Shown: positions 44,960 to 53,345 of the stretch, in pieces | Numbering within the stretch: the stretch's first letter is position 1 | How the letters are laid out: each line of letters opens with the position of its first letter | Assembly (NCBI GenBank): GCA_018402665.1 | Contig: JAGYIN010000008.1 | Location: forward strand, 21,585-85,584 | DNA: 64,000 nt | DNA from: Schleiferiaceae bacterium | GTDB lineage: Bacteria > Bacteroidota > Bacteroidia > Flavobacteriales > Schleiferiaceae | Reading direction: 5' to 3' | Position numbers and translations under genes: made by a program | Notes under the pieces: model-generated | Database searches by the model: none | What the model saw: only the letters and a program-made list of their open reading frames with translations | What the model was told of the DNA's origin: nothing

Positions 44960-45253
44960 ATGGAAATCAGCAAAGAGCAAATCAAACATTTGGCACATTT
45001 GAGCCGTTTGGAACTAACGGATTCGGAGATCGACGCAATGCAAGGAGACATGTCGAAGATCTTAGATTTCGTAGCTCAGGTAGAAAAGCTCGACCTTGAT
45101 GGCGTGGCACCGCTTACGCAAATGAGCAAGAGCGTCAACGTCATGCGCGAAGATGAAGTGGCTCATATGCTAACTAAAGAAGAGGCACTGAAAAACGCGC
45201 CAGATGCGAACAGTGATTATTTCCGTGTTTCGAAGTTCGGAAAGAAGGTCTAA
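44960..45253 (+). CDS. gatC: Asp/Glu-tRNA amidotransferase subunit C
   Basis: 97 residues. GatC pattern: IKHLAHLSRLELTDSEID, the mid part LDFVAQVEKLDLDGVAPL and the end RVSKFGKKV. It holds GatA and GatB together in the complex that turns Glu-tRNA-Gln into Gln-tRNA-Gln. gatA/gatB are not in the window. It directly follows plsC. Confidence 0.95.
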   Translation: MEISKEQIKHLAHLSRLELTDSEIDAMQGDMSKILDFVAQVEKLDLDGVAPLTQMSKSVNVMREDEVAHMLTKEEALKNAPDANSDYFRVSKFGKKV

Positions 45254-45299
45254 ACAATGACGGCGGGGTGATGTTAACCCGACAACCTTATTCAACATC

Positions 45300-45836
45300 A
45301 TGCACATTACTATCATTCAAGGCAGCCCTCGCGATCAAGCGAATACGGCAAAAGTCGCTCGTTTTTTTGAGAAGCAATTGACACAAAATGAAGCAGTTAC
45401 GGCTACTCAGTTTTTGGATATCCGTTCGTTTAATTTCCCAAACTGGGGCATGGGCGAGGCTTCTAAAGAGGATTTAGCACTGTTTCAAGCTGCTTTAGTA
45501 GATGCCGATGGATTGTTGTTTGTGATTCCAGAGTACAACGGTCGTGTTCCCGGCGCATTTAAAAATGCATTGGACTACTTCCGCGCAGAATACAAGAAAA
45601 AGCCCATGGCCATTGCGACAGTGAGTGCCGGTCCTTTTGGGGGGGTAAACGCGTTGTATGATTTTCGCGATTGGGCACATTATGTTGAAGGGATTTTAAG
45701 CCCGACAAAGCTTTTAGTGAGCAAAGCAGGAAGTTTGTTTAACGAGCAGGGCGATCCGGTAGAGGAGCATTTTAACCTCAACTACCCTAAGTTCCTCGAT
45801 GATTTTATTTGGCTCACTGAAAAAATAGCGAAGTAA
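45300..45836 (+). CDS. NAD(P)H-dependent FMN reductase
   Basis: 178 residues, flavodoxin-like. The FMN phosphate loop is GSPRDQANTAKVA, the middle has LLFVIPEYNGRVPGAFKNALDYF and the later flavin loop is SAGPFGGVNAL. It resembles ChrR/azoreductase-type enzymes that reduce quinones or metals. The substrate is uncertain. The next gene's ATG follows the stop directly. Confidence 0.88.
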   Translation: MHITIIQGSPRDQANTAKVARFFEKQLTQNEAVTATQFLDIRSFNFPNWGMGEASKEDLALFQAALVDADGLLFVIPEYNGRVPGAFKNALDYFRAEYKKKPMAIATVSAGPFGGVNALYDFRDWAHYVEGILSPTKLLVSKAGSLFNEQGDPVEEHFNLNYPKFLDDFIWLTEKIAK

Positions 45837-48278
45837 ATGTCGGGCCAAGCGACGGCCCTAAATCTTTGCCGGAATTGGTTTGAGGATCAAGGCTGGAAAC
45901 CCTTTTCATTTCAAATTCAAGCGTGGTCTGCCGCTTTAAACGGTGAGTGCGGCATTGTAAATGCACCCACAGGTAGCGGGAAGACCTATTCTTTACTGCT
46001 TCCGGCGATTGCGGCGGGTATGGCCCGTAGCGGGCGCGAAGCGGAAGGGGTGCAGCTGATTTGGATTACGCCGATCCGCGCTTTGGCGAAGGAGATCGAG
46101 CAGAGCGCCCGCAGAGCGATTGAAGGTATGGGTTCGAGCTGGGAAGTAGGAACCCGCACTGGCGACACCTCACAAAAAGTAAAGCAGGCACAGAAAACGA
46201 AACTACCTCAGGTTTTGATCACCACTCCGGAGAGTATTCATGTGATGTTATCAAACAAGGGCTATGCGAAGCTGTTTCGCAATTTAGACACGGTGGTTAT
46301 TGACGAATGGCACGAGCTCATGGGGAGTAAGCGTGCCGTACAGTGTGAGCTTTTCCTTTCAAAATTCAGAACATTACGCCCTGCTCTGAAAACGTGGGGC
46401 ATCAGCGCGACCATAGGCAATATGGACGAAAGCATGGAGGTGTTGATGGGGGTGGACAGCACGGAATCGGCCCGATTAATAAAAGCGAATCTCACGAAAT
46501 CCCTGGTTGTCGAACCGGTATTGCCGGACGAAGTAGAAACCTTGCCTTGGGCGGGACACCTGGGCATACGCCTGATTGAAAAGGTGGTTCCACTTATTCA
46601 TGAAAACCAGAGCACGCTTATTTTCACCAATACCCGAGCTCAAGCGGAGATTTGGTACCAAAAAATATTAGAGGTTGACCCTTCTTTGGCGGGCATTATT
46701 GCAATGCACCACAGCGCTATATCGAAGGAGGTGCGCAATTGGGTAGAGGAAGCGCTGTACGACGGAAACTTGAAGGCCGTGGTATGTACCTCATCTCTGG
46801 ATTTAGGGGTGGATTTTCGTCCAGTAGATTGTGTCGTTCAGATAGGTTCTCCAAAAGGAGTGAGTAGGTTTGTGCAACGCGCTGGTCGCTCAGGTCACCG
46901 TCCAGGTGCAACGAGTACGATTCATTTTGTGCCTACACACAGCTTAGAGCTCCTCGAATGTGCAGCACTGCGCAAGGCCATAGATCAAAATACGAATGAA
47001 GACCGCATTCCGTATTTGCGAAGTCTAGACGTGCTTATTCAGTACATGGTAACCTTGGCGGTAAGTGATGGCTTTGAATCTGAGGCATTGTTATCAGAGG
47101 TCCGTTCGACGACCAGTTATTTTAGCATTTCAGATGAGGAATGGCAGTGGTGTCTAGACTTTATTGTACGCGGCGGTCAGAGCTTAGCGGCCTATGACGA
47201 CTACCATAAGGTGGTAAAGGAAGACGGAGTGTATAAGGTCGTTTCTAGAAAGGTAGCCATGCGGCACAAGTTCAACATCGGAACCATCGTTAGTTCGATG
47301 ATGGTGAAGGTAAAGCTGCAGAAAGGTAGTTTCCTGGGCCAAGTGGAGGAGTATTTCATATCGAAATTGATGCCTGGAGATAGTTTTTGGTTTGCGGGCC
47401 GCTGTTTAGAATTGGTCCGATTCCGCGGCGTCGAAGCCACGGTTCGCCTATCCAAGGCAACCACCGGAGCAGTGCCCAGCTACATGGGAGGTCGAATGCC
47501 ACTGAGTGCGGAACTGGGTCATTTTTTACGTGAGAAATTAGAAGAGGCGGCTACGGCGCAGACCTTTGAGGATCCAGAATTGGCCTTAATACAACCCATT
47601 ATCCGCCTACAGAAAGAGCGGAGTATGGTGCCAACGAATGCCCAATTCCTGATTGAATATTTAGAAGATAAAGAAGGCTATCATTTGTTTGTTTACCCAT
47701 TTGAAGGGCGGTTGGTGCATGAGGGAATGGCCTCTTTACTAGCTTACCGCCTAGGTCTTTTTGGTCCACAGACCTTTTCTATTGCAATGAACGACTACGG
47801 CTTCGAGCTTTTATCTGATCAGCCTATTCCTATACAAGATGCACTAGATAGCGATATATTTTCGTCGACCGCACTTCGTGAAGATTTAGTCAGCAGTCTC
47901 AATGAGAGTGAGATGATGCAACGGAGATTTCGTGATATAGCACAGATTTCAGGGTTGATATTCACGGGGTATCCAGGTAAAAACATGAGCACGAAACAAT
48001 TGGTCAGTTCGACCAAACTGATGTACGAGGTGTTTAAGGATTATGAGCCGGACAATCTTCTGTTACGCCAGGCATACGAGGAGGTTCATGAGTTCCAACT
48101 TGAAGAAGCCCGTATGCGCGCTGCACTGGATCGGATCGCCACGCAGGAAACCGTGCTGCGGCACCTGAACCAACCGTCCCCGCTTAGTTTCCCCATTTTA
48201 GTCGACCGTCTTCGTGAGACGATGGGAAATGAAAGCTTGGCGCAGCGCATTAAGCGGATGCAATTGGACTTTGGTTAA
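45837..48278 (+). CDS. Ligase-associated DEXH box helicase (Lhr family)
   Basis: 813 residues. Motif I NAPTGSGKTYS, motif II VVIDEWHELMG, motif III GISATIG, motif VI QRAGRSGHRPG, then the large helical and winged-helix extension of Lhr-like helicases. In Bacteroidota it usually belongs to the ligase-associated DNA damage response set with an ATP-dependent ligase, an MBL-fold exonuclease and a metallophosphatase. None of those partners is in the window. It overlaps nothing but abuts the flavin reductase gene. Confidence 0.9.
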   Translation: MSGQATALNLCRNWFEDQGWKPFSFQIQAWSAALNGECGIVNAPTGSGKTYSLLLPAIAAGMARSGREAEGVQLIWITPIRALAKEIEQSARRAIEGMGSSWEVGTRTGDTSQKVKQAQKTKLPQVLITTPESIHVMLSNKGYAKLFRNLDTVVIDEWHELMGSKRAVQCELFLSKFRTLRPALKTWGISATIGNMDESMEVLMGVDSTESARLIKANLTKSLVVEPVLPDEVETLPWAGHLGIRLIEKVVPLIHENQSTLIFTNTRAQAEIWYQKILEVDPSLAGIIAMHHSAISKEVRNWVEEALYDGNLKAVVCTSSLDLGVDFRPVDCVVQIGSPKGVSRFVQRAGRSGHRPGATSTIHFVPTHSLELLECAALRKAIDQNTNEDRIPYLRSLDVLIQYMVTLAVSDGFESEALLSEVRSTTSYFSISDEEWQWCLDFIVRGGQSLAAYDDYHKVVKEDGVYKVVSRKVAMRHKFNIGTIVSSMMVKVKLQKGSFLGQVEEYFISKLMPGDSFWFAGRCLELVRFRGVEATVRLSKATTGAVPSYMGGRMPLSAELGHFLREKLEEAATAQTFEDPELALIQPIIRLQKERSMVPTNAQFLIEYLEDKEGYHLFVYPFEGRLVHEGMASLLAYRLGLFGPQTFSIAMNDYGFELLSDQPIPIQDALDSDIFSSTALREDLVSSLNESEMMQRRFRDIAQISGLIFTGYPGKNMSTKQLVSSTKLMYEVFKDYEPDNLLLRQAYEEVHEFQLEEARMRAALDRIATQETVLRHLNQPSPLSFPILVDRLRETMGNESLAQRIKRMQLDFG

Positions 48279-48312
48279 AAAAAACGCCCCTCACCTAAGG
48301 GCGAAGGGCGTT
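48276..48312 (-). terminator. Terminator between the helicase and DUF2723 genes
   Basis: Stem AACGCCC / GGGCGTT; on the minus strand it is followed by eight T. It ends the DUF2723 transcript and may also stop the helicase transcript. Confidence 0.8.
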
Positions 48313-48332
48313 GTTATGAGCAAGTATAGGTC

Positions 48333-51300
48333 TTATCCGCGGCCGTTACCAAACGGCTGTGCCGCAAGCTGGAAGCGTTGGTAAAACTCTTGAACACTGT
48401 CCTGATCGTGTACCTGAACGTTTTGCAATAGCATTTGATAGAACTGTAGGTTCGTTCGCCATTCGTTCGCTGCACGTTTACGGTCCTCTCTGTCGAAGCT
48501 ACTGAAGTAGTCCAATTCTGCGTCCAAATGATCTGCAAATGCATAAGTCAACGCACGTGCTTTATCCGTAGCTCCTGCTTTGTAGTATGAGTCAATGATG
48601 CCAAAGACAAAGTAGTTGTAGCCGAACTTCTCAGTAGGCATTTTCTCCATTGCAAAGTCCAGCACCTCGACCGCTTTTTCGTTTTCTCCTTCAACGATAA
48701 ATTCATTGGCAAGGCGTCCGAAGATTGTACGTAGGTTGTAGCTCAAACGACGGTTGGTTTCATCGAGATATACCTCAGGAAGTTCCATATTCCCGTAACT
48801 GAATTTCGACAGTAGATTATCGTACATGATTTCAGTATCTACTTTACCGTAGTCGATACCGGTTCCACTCTCGTATTTTACAGGGACGAATCGGTAGGCC
48901 ATTCCTTCAAGGCGGAAGTAGTCGTTCAACCAGAAATACGCTTTCGGACTGTTCCCAACAGTGATAGAGAAGTAGATCGGGCGCTCCCAATTGTTATTGG
49001 CAATAAGGTCAACAACCATTAAATCGCGTTTGGTCATTACGTTGGACTTCCAATCCCAATCGATATAATCTAAAACGGCTGCGCTGTCTGCGATATCAAC
49101 AACACCGTTTGCATAGACCGCTTCTTTATCAATATTGATTCTGAAGTTTTTCTGAGGGAACAGAGGCAATTCCTTACCGCCACCCGTTTTGAATTTGACT
49201 TGTGAATCGTCGCGTTTGCTGAATTGGATGAAATCTTTAACATCCCAACGGCCTTTTACGCCAAGATCACGGTAGTACAACACATCGCGTGTTCCCTGAA
49301 CATATTCGTGCCATTTAAAGCTGAACGGAACGGCTTCACCGTCGTAGGACTTTCTGCGCTGCTGGTCGATATACCAGTCTGTGTTCAACAAGCTGAGGTT
49401 GACGATGCGAACATCCGTTCTGTATCCTTCAACTTCTTGTACATACCACAACGGGAAGGTGTCGTTATCACCGTTAGTAAACAGAATGGCATTAGGCTCA
49501 CAACTGTCCAGATATGCTTTAGCGATATCACGTGCCGTGTAACGGTTGCTGCGGTCGTGGTCGTCCCAGTTTTCAGCAGCCATACGCACAGGCACTGCAA
49601 GAAGAGTCACACCCACAACGAGGTAAGAGGCCACTTGCGGGCTCATCTTCGTACGAAGTGTATCCCATAGACCCAGGGCGCCTAAACCGATCCATATGGC
49701 ATAGGCATAGAAGGAACCAACAAAAGCGTAATCACGCTCGCGCGGTTCAAACGGCTTGTGATTGGTGTAGACAACGATGGCAATACCTGTAAGCAAGAAG
49801 AAGAGCGTGACTGCCCAAGCGTCTTTATTGTTTTTCTTGTATTGGTAATAGAGCCCAAAAATCCCTAAGAGGAAAGGCAACATGAAATAGGTGTTGCGGG
49901 AAGGGTCGTTCTTCCAATGCTCTGGAAGGTTGCTTTGGTCTCCGAGTCGGATACTATCGAGGAATGAAATACCCGTAATCCAATTCCCTTTTGTCAATTC
50001 GTAACGATGCTGCTCATCGTTCTGACGGCCAGAATAGTTCCACATGAAATAGCGCCACCACATCTTACCTACCTGGTATTCGAAGAAGAAACGAACGTGT
50101 TGCGCAAAAGTGATGGGCGCATCCGGATCCTTAATGTTCATGATGTTGATGTAGTTCTGCTTGTATTGCGGATCATCGTTCCAAATTCTCGGGAAGAACC
50201 CTTGATATTTTGGGTCATAATTAGGAACGCTTGCCTTTTTATCGTCGGTCAGTAGATATTTACCGTCAATCTCAAGGTTGCCTCCTTTTTCCTCCACATA
50301 GGCAAGTGCTTCGCTTTCCAATTTAAACGCGGCCACTTGCTTATTGCCTTTCAACACAGCAAAACCACGCTGGTATACTGGATTGCCGTCTCCAAAAGGC
50401 TTGTTTCTATCGTACGGGGCGTTAAAACTCTTTCCGTATAGAATGGGCCAATCTCCGTATTGTTCGCGATTGTAGTAGGCCAATAAGGACATGGCGTCCT
50501 CAGGGTTATTCTCATCAATGGGCGTATTTGCATTCGAGCGTACCGCTAAAATGATGAACGTGGAATACCCCATGACAATCAGCATAACTGCGATCACAGC
50601 TTGTTGTGCTAACGGTCTGTTTGTCTTTTTCGTCCAAACAATTCCGAAGGTCATGGCGGCAACAAGAATCAGCGAAGCGGCAATTGTTCCAGAGTGGAAC
50701 GGCAGGTTCAAGCTGTTAACGAAGGTGATTTCCAAGGCTCCGAACAACTTCAACACCATAGGAATAATAAAGGCGAAAACTAAAGCCAATACGAGAATAC
50801 TCGCGCCATTAGCAATGATAAAACCGTTGCGAGTGGTGTTCGGGAATTTTTTGAAGTAATAAATCATTCCAATAGCAGGAATGGTCAGGAACACGAGGAT
50901 GTGCACCCCAACAGAAAGACCGACTAAGTAAGCGATAAGCAAGAGCCATTTGTTGGCATGTGGGTCTTCATCTACAGCCTGTTCCCATTTCAAAACGGCC
51001 CAGAAGGCCGCAGCGGTGAAGAATGAACTCATCGCATACACCTCGCCCTCCACGGCGGAGAACCAGAAACTATCTGAGAACGTGTAGGCCAATGCACCAA
51101 CAGCGCCCGCACCCAATACAGCCACCGTAGCGGCTCCATCAATCTTATCCTTACCGCCTAGAAGTTTCGCCCCAAGCGCGGTGATGGTCCAAAACAAGAA
51201 GAGGATACTAAACGAAGAGCTCAAGGCGCTCAAAGCGTTGACCATGAGTGCTTGATTTTCTGCCTCACCGGCGAATTGGCCGAAGAGGTTCCCCATCAAC

Positions 51301-51470
51301 TGAAAGAACGGTGCGCCCGGCGGGTGACCCACTTGAAGCTTCACCGAAGTCGCGATATATTCCCCACAATCCCAGAAACTGGTCGTAGGTTCGATGGTCA
51401 TGAAATACGTAATGGTGGCGATGGCAAAAACCGTCCAGCCAACGATGTTATTTAGTTTTTTGTAATCCAC
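48333..51470 (-). CDS. DUF2723 family membrane glycosyltransferase (GT117-like)
   Basis: 1045 residues from a GTG start. The conserved N-terminus (IEPTTSFWDCGEYIATSVKLQVGHPPGAP, shown here in part) is the DUF2723 signature; it carries the acidic residue expected in PMT/GT-C-type enzymes. About a dozen membrane segments fill the first half, with a large soluble, TPR-like C-terminal part. The family is common in Bacteroidota and is thought to transfer sugars at the membrane, probably for O-glycosylation; the acceptor is unknown. It is a single-gene unit. Confidence 0.88.
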   Translation of the reverse strand: MDYKKLNNIVGWTVFAIATITYFMTIEPTTSFWDCGEYIATSVKLQVGHPPGAPFFQLMGNLFGQFAGEAENQALMVNALSALSSSFSILFLFWTITALGAKLLGGKDKIDGAATVAVLGAGAVGALAYTFSDSFWFSAVEGEVYAMSSFFTAAAFWAVLKWEQAVDEDPHANKWLLLIAYLVGLSVGVHILVFLTIPAIGMIYYFKKFPNTTRNGFIIANGASILVLALVFAFIIPMVLKLFGALEITFVNSLNLPFHSGTIAASLILVAAMTFGIVWTKKTNRPLAQQAVIAVMLIVMGYSTFIILAVRSNANTPIDENNPEDAMSLLAYYNREQYGDWPILYGKSFNAPYDRNKPFGDGNPVYQRGFAVLKGNKQVAAFKLESEALAYVEEKGGNLEIDGKYLLTDDKKASVPNYDPKYQGFFPRIWNDDPQYKQNYINIMNIKDPDAPITFAQHVRFFFEYQVGKMWWRYFMWNYSGRQNDEQHRYELTKGNWITGISFLDSIRLGDQSNLPEHWKNDPSRNTYFMLPFLLGIFGLYYQYKKNNKDAWAVTLFFLLTGIAIVVYTNHKPFEPRERDYAFVGSFYAYAIWIGLGALGLWDTLRTKMSPQVASYLVVGVTLLAVPVRMAAENWDDHDRSNRYTARDIAKAYLDSCEPNAILFTNGDNDTFPLWYVQEVEGYRTDVRIVNLSLLNTDWYIDQQRRKSYDGEAVPFSFKWHEYVQGTRDVLYYRDLGVKGRWDVKDFIQFSKRDDSQVKFKTGGGKELPLFPQKNFRINIDKEAVYANGVVDIADSAAVLDYIDWDWKSNVMTKRDLMVVDLIANNNWERPIYFSITVGNSPKAYFWLNDYFRLEGMAYRFVPVKYESGTGIDYGKVDTEIMYDNLLSKFSYGNMELPEVYLDETNRRLSYNLRTIFGRLANEFIVEGENEKAVEVLDFAMEKMPTEKFGYNYFVFGIIDSYYKAGATDKARALTYAFADHLDAELDYFSSFDREDRKRAANEWRTNLQFYQMLLQNVQVHDQDSVQEFYQRFQLAAQPFGNGRG

Positions 51471-51593
51471 TGATAGCGTGCTTTTTGCTAGATGTTAGGT
51501 GTTCCAGCGTTCTAAACGGTTCGAAAATAAGAAAATCCCCGCCCCCACGGAGCAAACCTATTGTTAAACCGTGAAATTTTTCCCGAACTCTTT

Positions 51594-51622
51594 TTTGTGT
51601 TTTGCCATTTGGAGTATATTTG
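51594..51622 (+). promoter_or_regulatory. Promoter of tRNA-Gln
   Basis: TTTG, 17-bp spacer, TATATTTG: both elements of the Bacteroidota primary sigma promoter, ending 19 bp before the tRNA. Confidence 0.65.
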
Positions 51623-51641
51623 CCAACCCAAAAGGGAGAAT

Positions 51642-51712
51642 TGTCCGATGGTGTAATGGCAACACTACGGTTTTTGGTACCGTCATTCTAGGTTCGAGTC
51701 CTAGTCGGATAA
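51642..51712 (+). tRNA. tRNA-Gln (TTG)
   Basis: A 71-nt cloverleaf: acceptor TGTCCGA / TCGGATA with discriminator A, anticodon arm ACGGT-TTTTGGT-ACCGT (anticodon TTG), T arm with GGTTCGAGTCC. CCA is not encoded. The starting U1-A72 pair is typical of tRNA-Gln. Confidence 0.96.
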
Positions 51713-51720
51713 CTCAGAGA

Positions 51721-51751
51721 AAGCCTCGCACGAAAGTGCGGGGCTTTTTTC
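51721..51751 (+). terminator. Terminator after tRNA-Gln
   Basis: Stem AAGCCTCGCAC / GTGCGGGGCTT with a GAAA loop, followed by T residues. Confidence 0.9.
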
Positions 51752-51925
51752 TTTCCCAACACCCCCAAGCTTGCTTGAAGGGGTGCGGGGAAAGAAAAAA
51801 GACCAGCGCGCTGCAAGCGCGCTTGGCTTGTCTGAGGGGACAATATCTCCCGACGCCCAGGACCGCGCACTTTGCTTAGCAAGGTGCGCAATCCTAGTCG
51901 GACGGTTCCCCAAGCTCGCTTGAAG
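51751..51925. repeat. Hairpin-rich gene-free stretch with a repeat of the tRNA-Gln 3' end
   Basis: Three hairpins in a row: CTTTCCC / GGGAAAG enclosing ACCCC / GGGGT (51751-51794); CCA-GCGCGC / GCGCGC-TTGG (51805-51828); GCGCAC-TTTGC / GCAAG-GTGCGC (51865-51889). The 11-mer TCCTAGTCGGA of the tRNA 3' half recurs at 51892-51902. CAAGCTTGCTTGAAG and CAAGCTCGCTTGAAG form a near-identical direct pair (about 51766 and 51911). Confidence 0.7.
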
Positions 51926-51935
51926 GCGCTGGCCC

Positions 51936-52256
51936 TTAATAGCGGTCCTCGGAATTAGCGTCCTTTATCAGCATATTTACGCTTGTAACTAGACAGATAC
52001 CGCCGTATCTCGAAATAATAGGTCGAAATTCTTCCACTATTAATTTGGTACGTGATGTTTCGCTTGCGATTATGATATACCAGCTTCTTCCGACATCCGC
52101 AGGTAAATCGCCTTGTTGAATGCCCGAACGTCCTTTGCCAATGGCTTCTCTGATTATACTATAACCATTAATCCCCCATTCATCTAATTTTGCTATTAGT
52201 CTATGTTGAGCATATGCACTGGGAATAATTAATTCGATTTTATCTACGGTTGTCAT
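51936..52256 (-). CDS. sbtB: PII-like signalling protein, SbtB type
   Basis: 106 residues of the GlnB-like fold (IELIIPSAYAQHRLIAKLDEWGINGYSII), with a Gly/Arg loop (AIGKGRSGIQQGD) where PII proteins bind effectors and a final strand region CLVTSVNMLI. It sits 3 bp after sbtA; SbtB trimers bind SbtA and respond to adenine nucleotides, including cAMP and c-di-AMP in cyanobacteria. The C-terminal Cys motif of many cyanobacterial SbtB proteins is absent. Confidence 0.8.
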   Translation of the reverse strand: MTTVDKIELIIPSAYAQHRLIAKLDEWGINGYSIIREAIGKGRSGIQQGDLPADVGRSWYIIIASETSRTKLIVEEFRPIISRYGGICLVTSVNMLIKDANSEDRY

Positions 52257-52259
52257 GAT

Positions 52260-53222
52260 TTACCAGATTATTGATATTAGATAATAGTAAAGAGGAATAC
52301 CAAGGATTATGTTGAATGGAAAAGTAATGGTTAGCGACATTGGAACGTATAAGCTGGCATTTGCTTGGGGGACGGCGATTCTCATGGCTGCGGGAACAGC
52401 AATGTAACTTGCTGATCCACATAGTAAGGCAAACAATAGAGCATTGCCATGTGATAGGTTAAGTAAATAGGCAAAAGCAATACCAGCGAGACCCGTAAAA
52501 AGAGCAAAACCAATTCCAAACGTAAGGGCTATGCGAGCAGATTTACGTAAAACACGAATTCTTCTCGCGGAGGCTAAACCCATGTCTAAAAGAAAAAAGC
52601 ACAAGAAACCTTTAAAGAGATCTGAGGTAAATGGCTTAAGCGCTGCCTGATATTCGGTGTCGGCGAGATATCCAATTAGCAAAGAGCCTAGTATCAGTAC
52701 CACAGAACCGTTTAGTAAGGCCTCTTGCAACAAGCTTTTCCATTCGACCGAACCTGTTGATTTCGAGTGGCGATTTGCTAAAAAAACACCGACAATAATA
52801 GCAGGGCTCTCCATTAATGCCATCGCGGCAATCATATAACCGTCATATTCAGTGCCTAATTTTTCTAAAAATGAAATAGCGGTGATGAAAGTGACAGCGC
52901 TTATGGACCCATAAGTAGCCGCGATAGCGGCGGCATCATAAGCCCCTAATCGAGTTCGAAGCAAATAAAACGCGAGAAACGGCGTGGATGCCGCTACTAA
53001 AATTGAAGCCGCTAAAGTTTTTATCATCGTGCCGTCTAGAGTGGATTGTTGAATGGAAAAGCCTCCTTTTAGGCCAATAGCCATTAACAAATAAAGTGAA
53101 AAGAGCTTTCCTAGGGTAGAGGGTATTTCTAGGTCTGAACGTAAAAGAAAAGCCCCCATTCCTAGAGAATAAAAGAGAATTGGGGGCGATAGTAAATTGT
53201 GTATGACAAGAGAATAATCCAT
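52260..53222 (-). CDS. sbtA: Sodium-dependent bicarbonate transporter SbtA
   Basis: 320 residues with about ten membrane helices. The family pattern is visible in PPILFYSLGMGAFLLRSDLEIP, AIAATYGSISAVTFITAISFLE, MALMESPAIIVGVFLANR and LLCGSASYIAVPAAMRIA, the two-fold repeated core of DUF897/SbtA carriers. It imports HCO3- with Na+. Promoter elements lie just upstream and sbtB just downstream. In a heterotroph the likely use is to feed carboxylases. Confidence 0.88.
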   Translation of the reverse strand: MDYSLVIHNLLSPPILFYSLGMGAFLLRSDLEIPSTLGKLFSLYLLMAIGLKGGFSIQQSTLDGTMIKTLAASILVAASTPFLAFYLLRTRLGAYDAAAIAATYGSISAVTFITAISFLEKLGTEYDGYMIAAMALMESPAIIVGVFLANRHSKSTGSVEWKSLLQEALLNGSVVLILGSLLIGYLADTEYQAALKPFTSDLFKGFLCFFLLDMGLASARRIRVLRKSARIALTFGIGFALFTGLAGIAFAYLLNLSHGNALLFALLCGSASYIAVPAAMRIAVPQANASLYVPMSLTITFPFNIILGIPLYYYLISIIW

Positions 53223-53236
53223 AGGTGTTTTGCGTG

Positions 53237-53267
53237 CAAAGTTAAGAGTAAAGCTACTAACCGCAAA
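53237..53267 (-). promoter_or_regulatory. Promoter of sbtA-sbtB
   Basis: TTTG, 19-bp spacer, TAACTTTG on the minus strand, a full match to the Bacteroidota consensus. The -7 box lies 14 nt before the ATG. Confidence 0.7.
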
Positions 53268-53345
53268 ATCACTTTAAATCCGATATGCCAAGCAGTATCG
53301 TTTTAGATATTTTTTATCTTAATGCGTTTATTTACACAAATTAAA

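Noticed and set aside
45254..45299. Possible riboswitch or hairpin before the flavin reductase gene
   Set aside because: Only 46 bp with a weak GGGT/ACCC pairing; too short and unstable to support a call.
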